From: Micromonospora sp. M71_S20
Lineage (GTDB): Bacteria > Actinomycetota > Actinomycetes > Mycobacteriales > Micromonosporaceae
Length of the DNA stretch: 64,000 bases
Reading direction: 5' to 3'
Assembly: GCF_003664255.1 (NCBI RefSeq)
Contig: NZ_RCCV01000001.1
Location: 2,790,001 to 2,854,000, forward strand
Positions 17,886-26,244 of this stretch are shown piece by piece. The notes below the pieces were generated by a model. The model saw only the letters and a list, made by a program, of their open reading frames with translations, was not told where the DNA came from and made no database searches. The first letter of the stretch is position 1. Every line of letters begins with the position of its first letter. The position numbers and the translations under genes are program-made.

Positions 17886-18788
17886 ATGCTCATGCCCCGA
17901 CGAAACGCTCCCACCCGCCTTGTGGTGGGTCTTCTCGGCAGCGTCCTGCTCACCGCCTGCCAGTCAGGCCCGCCGACCGGCCGGTCGACGCCGACACCAG
18001 CGTCGCCGTCGCAACCGCAGAAGCCCACCCCCATGCCGCCCCCGGCCGCCACCGGACCGAACCTCACCGCGCAGCAACGCCTGATCGCCCTGGCCGCCAG
18101 CGTCGCCGCCACACCGGCCGACGACACCACCGACCGGCCCTACACCTACCTGCACCTGCAGATGTGGAACCGCGCCACGAACGCGATCATCCGCACCGAC
18201 CTGCGACGCTGGCGACGCGGCGCGGACAACTCCGGACGCGAGATCACCCGCCGGCTACCGGACATGCTCGGCGTCGACCACCGCCCCGACCCCGACGAGC
18301 GGGAACTGTTCGCCCGCGCCCCGCAGAAGACCACCCAGTACGGGCGGGACGCGCTGCGCCACTACCTACCCGAGCCGCCGCCCACCGATCCCACCGCGCT
18401 GGCCCACGCGCTGGCGCCACCGATACTGGCCAACGAACCCGCGTACCCCCTCCTGCTCGCCTCCGGCATCGTGGGACTCGCCACCAGCCAATACCTCAAC
18501 CAGGAACAGCGAACCGCCACCCTGCGACTCCTGGCCAGCATCCCCACCATCACCTACCAAGGCGAGACCACCGACATCGCCGACCGCACAGGCCTGACCT
18601 TCGCGGTGACCGCCGACGGGTCGACCTGGCAACTCATCATCGACGGACGCACAGGCGAGCTCCTGGCCGCCCACGAACGGGTGACCGGCAAACGGCCCGG
18701 CCTGTTCTCGTACGTACTCATCCTCGAACGCGGCCACACCACCACCGAGGCCGAGGAAGTCGCTGAGCCTCCCGCCCCGGTCGAGTAG
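17886..18788 (+). CDS. Lipoprotein of unknown function
   Basis: A 300-aa protein. A basic start (MLMPRRNAPTR) leads into a hydrophobic stretch ending in the lipobox LLTAC, then a Pro/Thr-rich linker and an extracellular domain. The layout (QMWNRAT, then a late segment on residue turnover and reversion of an estimated value) resembles actinobacterial CU044_5270-like lipoproteins. ATG 17886 has GAGGAA upstream; ATG 17892 is possible. It is probably anchored to the outer face of the membrane. Substrate unknown. Confidence 0.75.
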   Translation: MLMPRRNAPTRLVVGLLGSVLLTACQSGPPTGRSTPTPASPSQPQKPTPMPPPAATGPNLTAQQRLIALAASVAATPADDTTDRPYTYLHLQMWNRATNAIIRTDLRRWRRGADNSGREITRRLPDMLGVDHRPDPDERELFARAPQKTTQYGRDALRHYLPEPPPTDPTALAHALAPPILANEPAYPLLLASGIVGLATSQYLNQEQRTATLRLLASIPTITYQGETTDIADRTGLTFAVTADGSTWQLIIDGRTGELLAAHERVTGKRPGLFSYVLILERGHTTTEAEEVAEPPAPVE

Positions 18789-18854
18789 GAAGGCCCGAAA
18801 GTATCGACCGCGTGTAATGGCACGGGCATCAGGGCCAACAGTGGCTCGGGGCCG

Positions 18855-19007
18855 TCAGCCCGCCGTGACCCCGGGCTGCTGCCTTGCTGAGCCACTCGAC
18901 CAGCCTGTCGCCCCGTAGGTCTGAGCGACCGGCCAGCCCTCGTCCACGACGAGACGCGCCAGCCGCAGACGTGCGCGCGGGCTCAGAGCAGCATTACGGT
19001 GGAGCAT
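18855..19007 (-). pseudogene. N-terminal remnant of an IS481-family transposase
   Basis: Leftward from ATG 19007 the frame reads MLHRNAALSPRARLRLARLV, typical of the IS481 N-terminal HTH, and then hits a stop after 50 codons. The catalytic DDE part is gone. Just outside the start, GGCCTCC (19011-19017) and GGAGGCC (about 19058-19064) form an inverted pair. The remaining ~220 nt up to the CBASS gene show nothing else. Confidence 0.7.
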
Positions 19008-19289
19008 GAAGGCCTCCTAGTTGCCGGAGCGGTTCTAGACAGTTCCACTCCACAGCCGGAGGCCTTCACCTACCTACGACATCAGAGCGTGTCGTCACAC
19101 AACCTCGACCAACCTCCCTGGACAGCACACCTGCGGCGCCGGCCGCCGTGGTGGTGCCCATGTCGGTCAGCCGCCCGGGAACCTGTGGTGTCCAGGCTTC
19201 ACGGCTCGCAGGAGTCACTGCGGCGGATCGAGTCCACGACGGACGGCTACCGGCCGGCGGTTGGGTTGGTGTCCGACCGTGCCTGCCGG

Positions 19290-19883
19290 CTAGGGGTTCG
19301 TGCGGGTCAGTGCCAGCGTGCCCTGCCGGCCGCGGAAGTTGAAGTAGCGGCCGGTTAGTTCGCCGGACGTGGTGTCGATGACGACTTCGGCGGTGCCGTC
19401 GTGGTCGTTCATGTCGGCTTCGGCGACGCCGGGTCGGGTCTGGTTGCGGTAGGTGTAGGTCAGCCTTGCATGGTGGTGACCGTCGACGCCGAGACCTGCG
19501 GCGACTGAGTAGGAGGTGGATGAGGTGGGGGGAAGGACGTCGAAGCGGATGGCGATGCGTGTCCAGGTCTGGTCGATGCAGATGCGCACCGGCAGGGTCC
19601 TGCCCTGGTAAGAGGAAACCAACTGGCCTTCGTAGATTCCCTCCAGCACTGGCACCTGGATGATGCCGAGGCGCTGTAGTAGTGACCAGCGCCAGGCGAT
19701 GGTGTCCACCGCGCGGTAGAGCAAGCCGAAGGAAGCGGCGACGGTGGGTGGGCTAAACAGCCAGGGCGGCCCCACCCCGAGAGCTGTGAATGCCGCATTT
19801 GCACCGATGGCGAGCAGCACGGCGCAGACCGCGATCGTGCCGAGCGCCGCCGTGCGGCTGTCACTGGTGCTGTATACGTGCAT
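19290..19883 (-). CDS. cap15: Cap15-like CBASS effector (2 TM + beta-barrel)
   Basis: A 197-aa protein. Two hydrophobic helices lie at about residues 13-35 and 45-62. A beta-rich C-terminal domain follows (VLEGIYEGQLVSSYQG, RTLPVRICIDQTWTRIAIRF, ELTGRYFNFRGRQGTLAL). This is the layout of the S-2TM-beta/Cap15 family, whose barrel binds a cyclic nucleotide and whose TM part then disrupts the inner membrane. ATG 19883 lies 8 nt after the CD-NTase stop, so it is translationally coupled. No other effector or Cap2/Cap3 gene is nearby. Confidence 0.85.
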   Translation of the reverse strand: MHVYSTSDSRTAALGTIAVCAVLLAIGANAAFTALGVGPPWLFSPPTVAASFGLLYRAVDTIAWRWSLLQRLGIIQVPVLEGIYEGQLVSSYQGRTLPVRICIDQTWTRIAIRFDVLPPTSSTSYSVAAGLGVDGHHHARLTYTYRNQTRPGVAEADMNDHDGTAEVVIDTTSGELTGRYFNFRGRQGTLALTRTNP

Positions 19884-19891
19884 CCCGACTC

Positions 19892-20779
19892 TTAGAGCAG
19901 CTGCCAGAGTTGGTCGAGCACTCGAATGGTGAGGTGGGCGTCGTGATCGCCGGGGTCGTCGACAAACAGATGGTGCACCTCGTCGCAGGCCGTGAACCGG
20001 GCGGTCAACTCGGCTGCGGTCTGGGTGTGCAGCCAGGCCAGCACCTTGAGGAGGCGCGTGGAGTCGTCGTGGACGAACAGGTGGTTCGGCACGTTGTAGG
20101 TTAGGCACTCGATCAGGTAGCCCGGGGCCGAGCCCTTGGGGATCAGTCCCGCCTCGACCGCGCGACGGCGTAGGCGCTTGAGCTGCCGTACGGTCGGCTT
20201 GTACTTCTCGCCGCACAACCCGTTCTTGCGCTGCCCGTTCTTGCGGTGCTCCTTCGGATAGTTGACGATGCGGGGCCCCTGGAGCGGCTGGATTGAGATG
20301 CCCTCTATCCAGTCGGGCGAGCCGTAGGCCGGGAACGAGGTGTAGCGCCTGACCTGCTCGGCCGGGACGACATCCGCGTCGACGTAGCCGTCGCGCTTGT
20401 CCACCCGCAGGCACTTGTTCTTCGCATGAACCCGGGCCGAGCCGTAGTAGGCGATGAGCGCCTGCTCCACGAGCTTGCGGAACTGGTACGACGTCGTCGT
20501 TGCCTGGCCGCCGTACTGCTGCTCACGGGCGACCTCGGCCATACTCAGGAGCCGGGTGTCGGGGTAGTAGGTCGTCGTGGACATGACCACGATGTCGACG
20601 TCGGAGTCCCCGCGGGTGTTGGTGGCGTTCGCGTACGAACCCTGCAGAAAGATGTCGACCTTGCCCGCCAGGGCAGGAGACCTGCTGATCGCGGTCTTCA
20701 CCGAGTCGTACGTGCGTTTGGCCGTGTCCTGCGCGCCTTGCTGAGTCCACTGCCGCCGCTCGGCCTCCGAGGTCACCAT
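19892..20779 (-). CDS. CBASS CD-NTase (cyclic oligonucleotide synthase)
   Basis: The 295-aa nucleotidyltransferase has FLQGSYANATN with the GS pair at 47-48, DSDVDIVV with metal-binding Asp60 and Asp62, and the third acid in GYVDADVVP (Asp134/136). It also has the SMODS-like C-terminal helical part. It would make a cyclic di- or trinucleotide on phage infection and activate the downstream Cap15-like protein. ATG 20779 has AAAGGG 8 nt upstream; ATG 20785 is too close to it. Only CD-NTase plus effector are present, i.e. a type I CBASS. Confidence 0.9.
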   Translation of the reverse strand: MVTSEAERRQWTQQGAQDTAKRTYDSVKTAISRSPALAGKVDIFLQGSYANATNTRGDSDVDIVVMSTTTYYPDTRLLSMAEVAREQQYGGQATTTSYQFRKLVEQALIAYYGSARVHAKNKCLRVDKRDGYVDADVVPAEQVRRYTSFPAYGSPDWIEGISIQPLQGPRIVNYPKEHRKNGQRKNGLCGEKYKPTVRQLKRLRRRAVEAGLIPKGSAPGYLIECLTYNVPNHLFVHDDSTRLLKVLAWLHTQTAAELTARFTACDEVHHLFVDDPGDHDAHLTIRVLDQLWQLL

Positions 20780-20944
20780 GTCCATCACCCTTTCGCGGTC
20801 CCGGCCACCAACCTACTTGCGGGGTGTGACACCCTCTCGCTTCCTGACTCGACCCGCTGCAGGTCACCCGCGCCGACATAGACGTGTACCTCGCCGAGCT
20901 GCGCGAGCAGACCCGCCGCTGAGCCCTGCCACCCTTAACCGGAG

Positions 20945-21266
20945 GTGCTCAGCCCCGCCGCCCTGGTCATGCTGATCATCCTCCGTGTTCAGGCCGGCGC
21001 AAAGGACCCCGACACCGAAGAGGTGCGGATCGTCCCCGACTACGCCGGGAAGGCGTTCCTCCTCTCCGAGGAGACCCGCACCCGCGGCCTCCGCGAGCTC
21101 CAGCACGCCGGACTCATCAGCGTCCGCCGCCGGCAGCTCGTCGCCACCGACAGCTTCGACTTCCGCCGGTTCCGCAAACGTCTACCAACTCAACCTTCCG
21201 GCCCTCGGGCAGCCGGCGATGATTCCCGAGCCCTTGAAGGAGGCGCATGATCATCCTGTGCCGTGA
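20945..21266 (+). pseudogene. Frameshifted winged-helix protein fragment
   Basis: From GTG 20945 the frame gives SPAALVMLIILRVQ, LSEETRTRGLRELQHAGL and VRRRQL, a winged-helix pattern like those in actinobacterial Rep-type or plasmid DNA-binding proteins. Near 21170 an extra A shifts the frame. Read one base on, FRNVYQLNLPALGQP continues the domain to a stop at 21266. The N-terminus appears short as well, so this is probably a degraded gene. Confidence 0.5.
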
Positions 21267-21284
21267 GCACGGCACAGGACCTCA

Positions 21285-21506
21285 TCACGGAGTTCCCTGG
21301 ATCCGCTGCGCCGCCCGGGTGTACAGCAGCCGGGAGACGTGGGAGGGATACCACCTGGCTCCTCCGCCGGGGGTCGGGATCTTCGCGGCGTTCATCGCGG
21401 CGCAGATGTCGACCAGCCGGGCGCCGGCCTGCCGCATGGTGACCACCTGGGCGAGCAGGTGCGGAGGGCACGAGGAGGGCCGCCCGCGGTGACGGACGGC
21501 GCTCAC
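21285..21506 (-). CDS. Small HTH protein resembling a recombinase DNA-binding tail
   Basis: A 73-aa protein: GRPSSCPPHLLAQVVTMRQ, ICAAMNAAKIPTP and WYPSHVSRLLYTR match the DNA-binding domain found C-terminal in large serine recombinases, but here it stands alone. GTG 21506 overlaps the upstream gene's stop (GTGA). It is likely DNA-binding; whether it is a working regulator or a relic is unknown. Confidence 0.6.
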   Translation of the reverse strand: MSAVRHRGRPSSCPPHLLAQVVTMRQAGARLVDICAAMNAAKIPTPGGGARWYPSHVSRLLYTRAAQRIQGTP

Positions 21507-21706
21507 CGCCGCCGCCGGAAGCTAAACATCGCCAGCAGTTCACGCAGGATGCGGTGCGCGCGGTCGGCCCGCGTCTTGTCCTGCGAGAACAGGGCCACGA
21601 AGAGCGTGACCCCCACGAAGAACAGGAAGGTGACGACGACGCCGAAGACGATCCACGCGGCCGGGCCGGTGGTGTCGGCGAGGAGGGGGGTGAGCAGGTC
21701 GAGCAC
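21503..21706 (-). CDS. Small single-span membrane protein
   Basis: A 67-aa protein with one strong hydrophobic segment (WIVFGVVVTFLFFVGVTLFV) and a basic C-terminus (FSFRRRR), so probably N-out/C-in. GTG 21706 has GGGAG upstream. It is coupled to the HTH gene after it by a GTGA overlap. Function unknown. Confidence 0.6.
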   Translation of the reverse strand: MLDLLTPLLADTTGPAAWIVFGVVVTFLFFVGVTLFVALFSQDKTRADRAHRILRELLAMFSFRRRR

Positions 21707-21745
21707 GAGACGCTCCCGAGGAAGGGCGGGGAGCGCGCCGTGCGA

Positions 21746-22123
21746 TCAGACGACGCCACCCCGCAGGCCGATGGTTCGTGAAATTCGGCCTGCGAGGTTG
21801 GGGCCGCGCAGTTGGCGGCCAGAGGACGTGACAAGGCGTCCCGGGGGCGCCGTCAGCCGGGACTTGTCGCAGCCAGCGGCGATAGGGCCACCGGGACGCG
21901 GGAGACGTCCCGCTGACGGTTCCTTCGTCTCCTTGAACAGGAAGAGGTAGGTCTCGATGACATACCGCCAGCGGGACCACGGGAGGATGGTCCACCTGAC
22001 GACATGCCCACGGAAGGTGCGGAACGGAGCCCTGAAAGACGCCGAGCCGATCGTCTGGAAGACGCTCACGAGCAGGCGCCTCAGCCCGTGAGGGCTGGTC
22101 CGTCGCTTCTCGGCGGGCGCCAT
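21746..22123 (-). CDS. Doubtful hypothetical protein
   Basis: A 125-aa open frame 40 nt upstream of the membrane-protein gene on the same strand. RWRYVIETYLFLFKETKEP looks protein-like, but the C-terminal half (Gly/Arg/Pro-rich) does not. No family is recognised and no strong ribosome site is visible before ATG 22123. Kept at low confidence because of its operon-like position. Confidence 0.3.
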   Translation of the reverse strand: MAPAEKRRTSPHGLRRLLVSVFQTIGSASFRAPFRTFRGHVVRWTILPWSRWRYVIETYLFLFKETKEPSAGRLPRPGGPIAAGCDKSRLTAPPGRLVTSSGRQLRGPNLAGRISRTIGLRGGVV

Positions 22124-22271
22124 GCGACAAGGATGCCAAAGCTCTCGGCCGTTCCCGGTAATTCCCTCCCGGGCCCCCTGGCCGGCGCCGACCGGACCGT
22201 AGGCGCCGCCGACCGCTTAAGGGCCACAGAGCAGCCCGCACCCTGCGGGGCCGGTCACCGCGGCTCTCCGG

Positions 22272-22480
22272 CGGTGAACCGCACGACGGAAGCCTGCGCG
22301 TTCGCCGAGCAGGAAGCCGCCGGCCGGAGCCAGCGGCAGATCGCAGATCACGGCGAAGGCTGTGCTCGCAGTCGCACGTGTCCAGCGCTGAAGCTGCTCC
22401 GCCTGCCGCAGACGATGCTGGCCGAGCTGGAGACCGGGCAGGCCTCGCGCGGCGAGGACCAGGACGGCGAGCGTGCCACG
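22272..22480 (+). pseudogene. Degenerate ParB-family fragment
   Basis: One frame reads FAEQEAAGRSQRQIA and then LKLLRLPQTMLAELETG. These match the HTH region of ParB/Spo0J partition proteins (recognition helix and the following SKRLxLLxLP segment). The sequence between is corrupted and no start or N-terminal ParB box is present. It is a relic, perhaps of the same lost replicon as the winged-helix fragment at 20945. Confidence 0.45.
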
Positions 22481-22513
22481 CCGGCCGCCGGCACCGTTCT
22501 AACCTTGTCAGTA

Positions 22514-22610
22514 CGAGGGGAGTACTTCCCACGAGCCATACCGGTCAGTACGGCGCGCCCGGGGTGCGCCTCGGGTGGTTGCCCATGAACCGTGGGTGAA
22601 GGAGACCTCG
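22514..22610 (+). promoter_or_regulatory. Probable yybP-ykoY (manganese) riboswitch
   Basis: The region starts with CGAGGGGAGTA and ends with GGAGACCTCG, so CGAGG (22514-22518) pairs with CCTCG (22606-22610) to form P1. The conserved GGGGAGTA and GAGACC elements are in place, and GTCAGTACGG lies in between, all as in the yybP-ykoY family. Its position 26 nt before a terC-type gene is the usual context. In this class Mn2+ binding turns on expression of Mn exporters or TerC-like proteins. Confidence 0.78.
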
Positions 22611-22635
22611 AACATGACGTGTTCGAGGAGGATTC

Positions 22636-23646
22636 ATGCCCGAATATGCTGCTGCCGGCCTGGAGTCGGTGAGCACGCCGTCGCTCTGGGCGGTGACAAT
22701 CGCCGGGGTGATCGCCCTCCTGGTGCTCGACTTCGTGGTGACCCGCCGCCCGCACGAGGTGTCGCTGAAGGAGGCGCTGGGCTGGTCGGCGTTCTACATA
22801 GCACTGCCGCTGGGCTTCGGCGCCTGGATTTGGTCCGAGTTCGGCTCGGACCGGGGCTTCGACTACCTCACCGGCTACCTGGTCGAGAAGTCGCTCTCGG
22901 TCGACAACCTCTTCGTCTTCATGCTGCTGCTCGCCGCCTTCGCGGTGCCGAGCGTGCTCGTCCAGCGGGTGCTGCTGTTCGGCATCACCGGAGCGTTGGT
23001 GCTGCGTGGCGTGTTCATCGCCTTGGGCCACGCGGCGTTGCAGACCCTCGACTTCGCTTTCCTGATCTTCGCGTTGATCCTGTTGTTCACCGCGGCCAAG
23101 CTGCTCCGCGACGCGTTCAGCGGGCACGAGCAGACGGTGGACATCGGCGCCATGCGCTCGGTGCGCCTGCTGCGTCGCATCATGCCGGTGGTCAACGACT
23201 ACCACGGCACGAAGATGATCGTGCGGGTCGACGGCCGACGGGCGCTCACCCCGCTGGCACTGGTGGTGGTGGCGGTGTTCGCCACGGACGTGGTCTTCGC
23301 CGTCGACTCGGTGCCGGCCGTCTACGGCATCACCGAGGACCCGTACCTCGTCTTCGCCACCAACGCCTTCGCCCTGCTGGGCCTGCGGGCGCTCTACTTC
23401 GTGCTGCACGCCGCGCTCAGCCGGCTGGTCCACCTCACCTACGGCCTGGCCATCATTCTGGCCTTCATCGGCATCAAGCTCGGCCTGCACTGGGCGCACG
23501 GAATCTGGAAGGGTGTCCCGGAGATCCCCACCGAGGTCTCGCTCCTGGTCATCGTCGGCGTGCTGGCCATCGTCACCATCACCAGCCTGCGCGCGACCCG
23601 CAACGCTGTGCCGGGCTCGAAGGAGGTCGTCACCGAACGGCAGTAG
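22636..23646 (+). CDS. TerC/Alx-family membrane protein
   Basis: A 336-aa polytopic protein with about 9 TM segments. The family motifs are EKSLSVDNLFVFMLL (near residue 82) and ATDVVFAVDSVPAVYGIT (near 219), whose acidic residues lie in the membrane and are thought to handle metal ions. Such proteins export Mn2+ or load metal onto exported proteins. GAGGAGG directly precedes ATG 22636. The riboswitch-like leader supports a manganese-responsive role. Confidence 0.93.
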   Translation: MPEYAAAGLESVSTPSLWAVTIAGVIALLVLDFVVTRRPHEVSLKEALGWSAFYIALPLGFGAWIWSEFGSDRGFDYLTGYLVEKSLSVDNLFVFMLLLAAFAVPSVLVQRVLLFGITGALVLRGVFIALGHAALQTLDFAFLIFALILLFTAAKLLRDAFSGHEQTVDIGAMRSVRLLRRIMPVVNDYHGTKMIVRVDGRRALTPLALVVVAVFATDVVFAVDSVPAVYGITEDPYLVFATNAFALLGLRALYFVLHAALSRLVHLTYGLAIILAFIGIKLGLHWAHGIWKGVPEIPTEVSLLVIVGVLAIVTITSLRATRNAVPGSKEVVTERQ

Positions 23647-23804
23647 GCCCGTCCGTAGCTTTTAGCCCAAAGCAACGCTAGGGAGTTGATCTAGCGCCAG
23701 GGCTGTCGGGCGGCTGTTCAAGAAACGATCGATTTTCGAACAAGATCAAGATGTGTTGCCAGGGCGAGTAGATCGCGTCCGAAAAACCCGTCCGAGAAGT
23801 CGGC

Positions 23805-24532
23805 ATGTCCGACAACGCGACGACTGGTTTGTTGGGCACTCTGGGCGGCGTGACCGTCACCCCCATGCCCGCCGAGGGCGACCTGCTCGCCCCAACTCCG
23901 CTCGCAGGCGTGCTCGTCGGCTACGGGCGAGTCTCACCCGAGAGCAGAACCTCGCCCGCCAGCAAGCCGCACTGACTGCCGCCGGCTGCGCCAAGTGCTT
24001 CTTCGACAAGGCCTCCGGCAAGAACACTGACCGGCCCGAGCTGGCCAAGGTGTTCGAGTACATCCGACCCGGCGACGTGCTCACCATTGTCTCGCTCGAC
24101 CGGCTCGGCCGCTCGCTGGAAGACCTGATCGGCATCGTCGGCCGCCTCAAGCGCCACGGCGTCGGCTTCCAGCCCCTGCACGAAAAGCTCGACACCACCA
24201 CCACCACCACCGGCGGCATGTTTGTCTTTCACGTCTTCGCCGCGCTCGCCGAGTTCCTGCGCACCATCATCGTGGCCAACACCAACGAGGGCCTGGCCGC
24301 CGCACGTGCCCGTGGGCAACGCCTCGGCCGGCCACCAGCGATGACACCGGAGAAGGTCGCGTACGCGCTGCAACTGCTCGCCGAGCCGAACCGCACGATG
24401 ACCTCGATCGCCAAGCCTCTCGGCGACTCCCGCAGCACCCTGTATAGCGCGTTGCCTGGCCTCGTTCCGGCCCAGCGCGACGACCAGGCTGCTGCCCTAG
24501 AAAAACGGCTTACCCAGCTCCCGCGTGATTGA
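23805..24532 (+). pseudogene. Frameshifted serine recombinase (resolvase)
   Basis: From ATG 23805 the frame runs through a 38-residue leader into VLVGYGRVS, ending at the catalytic-serine motif. One missing base at about 23933 then throws it out of frame. The next frame carries on perfectly: TREQNLARQQAALTAAG, LTIVSLDRLGRSLEDL, GMFVFHVFAALAEF, ARGQRLGRPPAM and a C-terminal HTH. A family protein would read GYGRVSTREQN. So it is either a recent pseudogene or a sequencing indel. Confidence 0.8.
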
Positions 24533-24585
24533 TGTACATACGGAGCGCCGCGAGCGGGCCGGGCCGGGAGTAGGGCCCGGCCCGG

Positions 24586-25407
24586 TCACCGCAGCATGTC
24601 GACCAGGTCGTCTGAGGGGTCGAACAGACGTTGGACGGGCACACAGAGCTGGAACGCTTCCTTGGACAGATCCAGCAGAACCTCCTCGCAGTGCATGATG
24701 TCCTGCGGAATCGACGGGCTGTCATAAGTGCGGAGGTGCAGCTGCCGCAACATGCCTTCGCAGGCGCTCCCCGCGCTCTCCAACACCTGCACCGCCTGTT
24801 CCCGGGTGACGAGCCGATCCTCAATGGCGCCCGGAAGGCCTTGCAATCTCTCCGCCGAGCGGAGCGCAATCGACATGGCCTCGGCGTACGCGAAATCCTT
24901 GATGAGCGCGACCCCGTCCGCCTGGCGGATCCCCATGAGGGCGGCGAGAATCCTGCATGCCACCAAGCGGATCTGCTCAAGGGTGTCGCGCGGGGTTGGG
25001 ATGTACTGGTGCGTGACCTTGACCTCGTACACCTCGCAGGTGCCGTTGTCCGTCCCGACGAGGTCGACGCCACCGTCGGCGGACGGGACGGAAACCTCGT
25101 TTACCCAGTCAACCCAGGATGGCGACGGCGGGCCGACGATCTCCGCCAGACCGGCCTTGACGTCGAACTTGCCCTCCTGGGCTTCGACTGCCCGGTGGTA
25201 GTGCTCCGCGAGCAGGATCTCCTGCAGCCCCGCCTTGACGTCCCACGTCTCCTCGAACCGGCGCTGTATCTCATGGAGGCCAGCACGGCCCGCTGCGTCG
25301 ACGTCCTCGGCGTCCCAGAACTGCATTGGCGGCTTCGGGCCAGTGGCCGCGGGACGGCTGTTCGGCGTTCCCGTGGTCCGGTTGTTCATGATCACTCCCT
25401 CGCTCAC
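24586..25407 (-). CDS. Unknown protein with a possible nuclease-like motif
   Basis: A 273-aa protein. An internal repeat is visible: WDVKAGLQEIL and FDVKAGLAEIV. Downstream, GGVDLVGTDNGTCEVYEVKVTHQ has the D...ExK spacing of PD-(D/E)XK nuclease folds, but the other motifs are not clear. The C-terminal half is helical. GTG 25407 overlaps the stop of the sigma-factor gene (GTGA), so it is the last gene of a three-gene operon. The nuclease idea is a weak inference. Confidence 0.6.
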   Translation of the reverse strand: MSEGVIMNNRTTGTPNSRPAATGPKPPMQFWDAEDVDAAGRAGLHEIQRRFEETWDVKAGLQEILLAEHYHRAVEAQEGKFDVKAGLAEIVGPPSPSWVDWVNEVSVPSADGGVDLVGTDNGTCEVYEVKVTHQYIPTPRDTLEQIRLVACRILAALMGIRQADGVALIKDFAYAEAMSIALRSAERLQGLPGAIEDRLVTREQAVQVLESAGSACEGMLRQLHLRTYDSPSIPQDIMHCEEVLLDLSKEAFQLCVPVQRLFDPSDDLVDMLR

Positions 25408-26012
25408 TGCTTACCCGCGTCCTGCGCCCGCATAATCTCGGCGAGTTTTCGCCTTGCCTTCCACAGGCTGCTTCGCACCGCCTCTGGCTTCATCTTCAGC
25501 TCCTTGGCGATCTCGGCCGGCTCGTACTCCTCGGATGCCCACAGCAGCAGCTGGCGCTGGCGTGGCGGGAGTTGCTGCAGAGCTACCCGGAAGTCGTGCA
25601 GGGTGTCCGAGGCGGCGCACCCGGAAGCGTCCGCCTTGCGCGGGATCCTGTCCTCGTTGTCCTCTAGCGGGAGCACCTCGTTCTTTGCCAGCCGCTGGAC
25701 GCACAGCCGGGAGGCGGTCCTCCGCGCCCAGGCCCTGGGGTGCTCGATGGTGGACCACTTTTCGAACGCCAGGCGCATCGTTTCCTGTGCGATGTCGTAG
25801 GCGTCAACCTCGGACGCCCAACCGTGCAGGTACAGCCAGGCGCCCAGGCGGGTCATGAACCCCTCGTAGAAGGCGCTGAACTCCTTGCGGATCCGTTCCC
25901 GGTCGCGCGCCGTGAGTTCGTCTGTCGGTGCGTTTAGCGTCTGGCCGACCGCCCAGTACACGTTGCCGTGCTGCGCCGGCGGCTCGGCTCGCTCGGTGGT
26001 CTTGTCATCCAC
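25404..26012 (-). CDS. Sigma-70-family (ECF-like) sigma factor
   Basis: A 202-aa protein with region 2 (FEKWSTIEHPRAWARRTA, preceded by DIAQETMRLAF) and region 4 (LPPRQRQLLLWASEEYEP, AEIAKELKMKPEAVRSSLWK). It would direct RNA polymerase to a small set of promoters. GTG 26012 overlaps the stop of the membrane-protein gene. Flanking by a small membrane protein suggests that protein could be its sensor or anti-sigma, though it lacks a recognisable anti-sigma motif. Confidence 0.88.
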   Translation of the reverse strand: MDDKTTERAEPPAQHGNVYWAVGQTLNAPTDELTARDRERIRKEFSAFYEGFMTRLGAWLYLHGWASEVDAYDIAQETMRLAFEKWSTIEHPRAWARRTASRLCVQRLAKNEVLPLEDNEDRIPRKADASGCAASDTLHDFRVALQQLPPRQRQLLLWASEEYEPAEIAKELKMKPEAVRSSLWKARRKLAEIMRAQDAGKQ

Positions 26013-26244
26013 GAGGGCTCCCGCTGACGGGCGTGGCGGGCACCGTCAGGGTGATGCATGACCCGTCGGCGCGCTGGTCACGCAGCCGGCCACCGGAGGG
26101 CAGCGCCTCGGCGATCGCGATGAGCGAGTCACCGCGGGCCTTCTCCTGTCGCACGCGCCACCGGACGCGGATCCACAGTGCCAGCAAACCGGTGAGGCTG
26201 GCGACGGCGGTGGCCGCGAGTCCGATCCAGCTGAGCACGTCCAC
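26005..26244 (-). CDS. Small membrane protein upstream of the sigma factor
   Basis: A 79-aa protein from GTG 26244 (GAGG about 5 nt upstream). It has one TM helix (WIGLAATAVASLTGLLALWI), a basic juxtamembrane turn (RVRWRVRQEKAR), and a cytoplasmic tail ending in LPSGGRLRDQRADGSCITL. Its stop overlaps the sigma-factor start. Membrane anchoring of a regulator is plausible; function unknown. Confidence 0.62.
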   Translation of the reverse strand: MDVLSWIGLAATAVASLTGLLALWIRVRWRVRQEKARGDSLIAIAEALPSGGRLRDQRADGSCITLTVPATPVSGSPRG

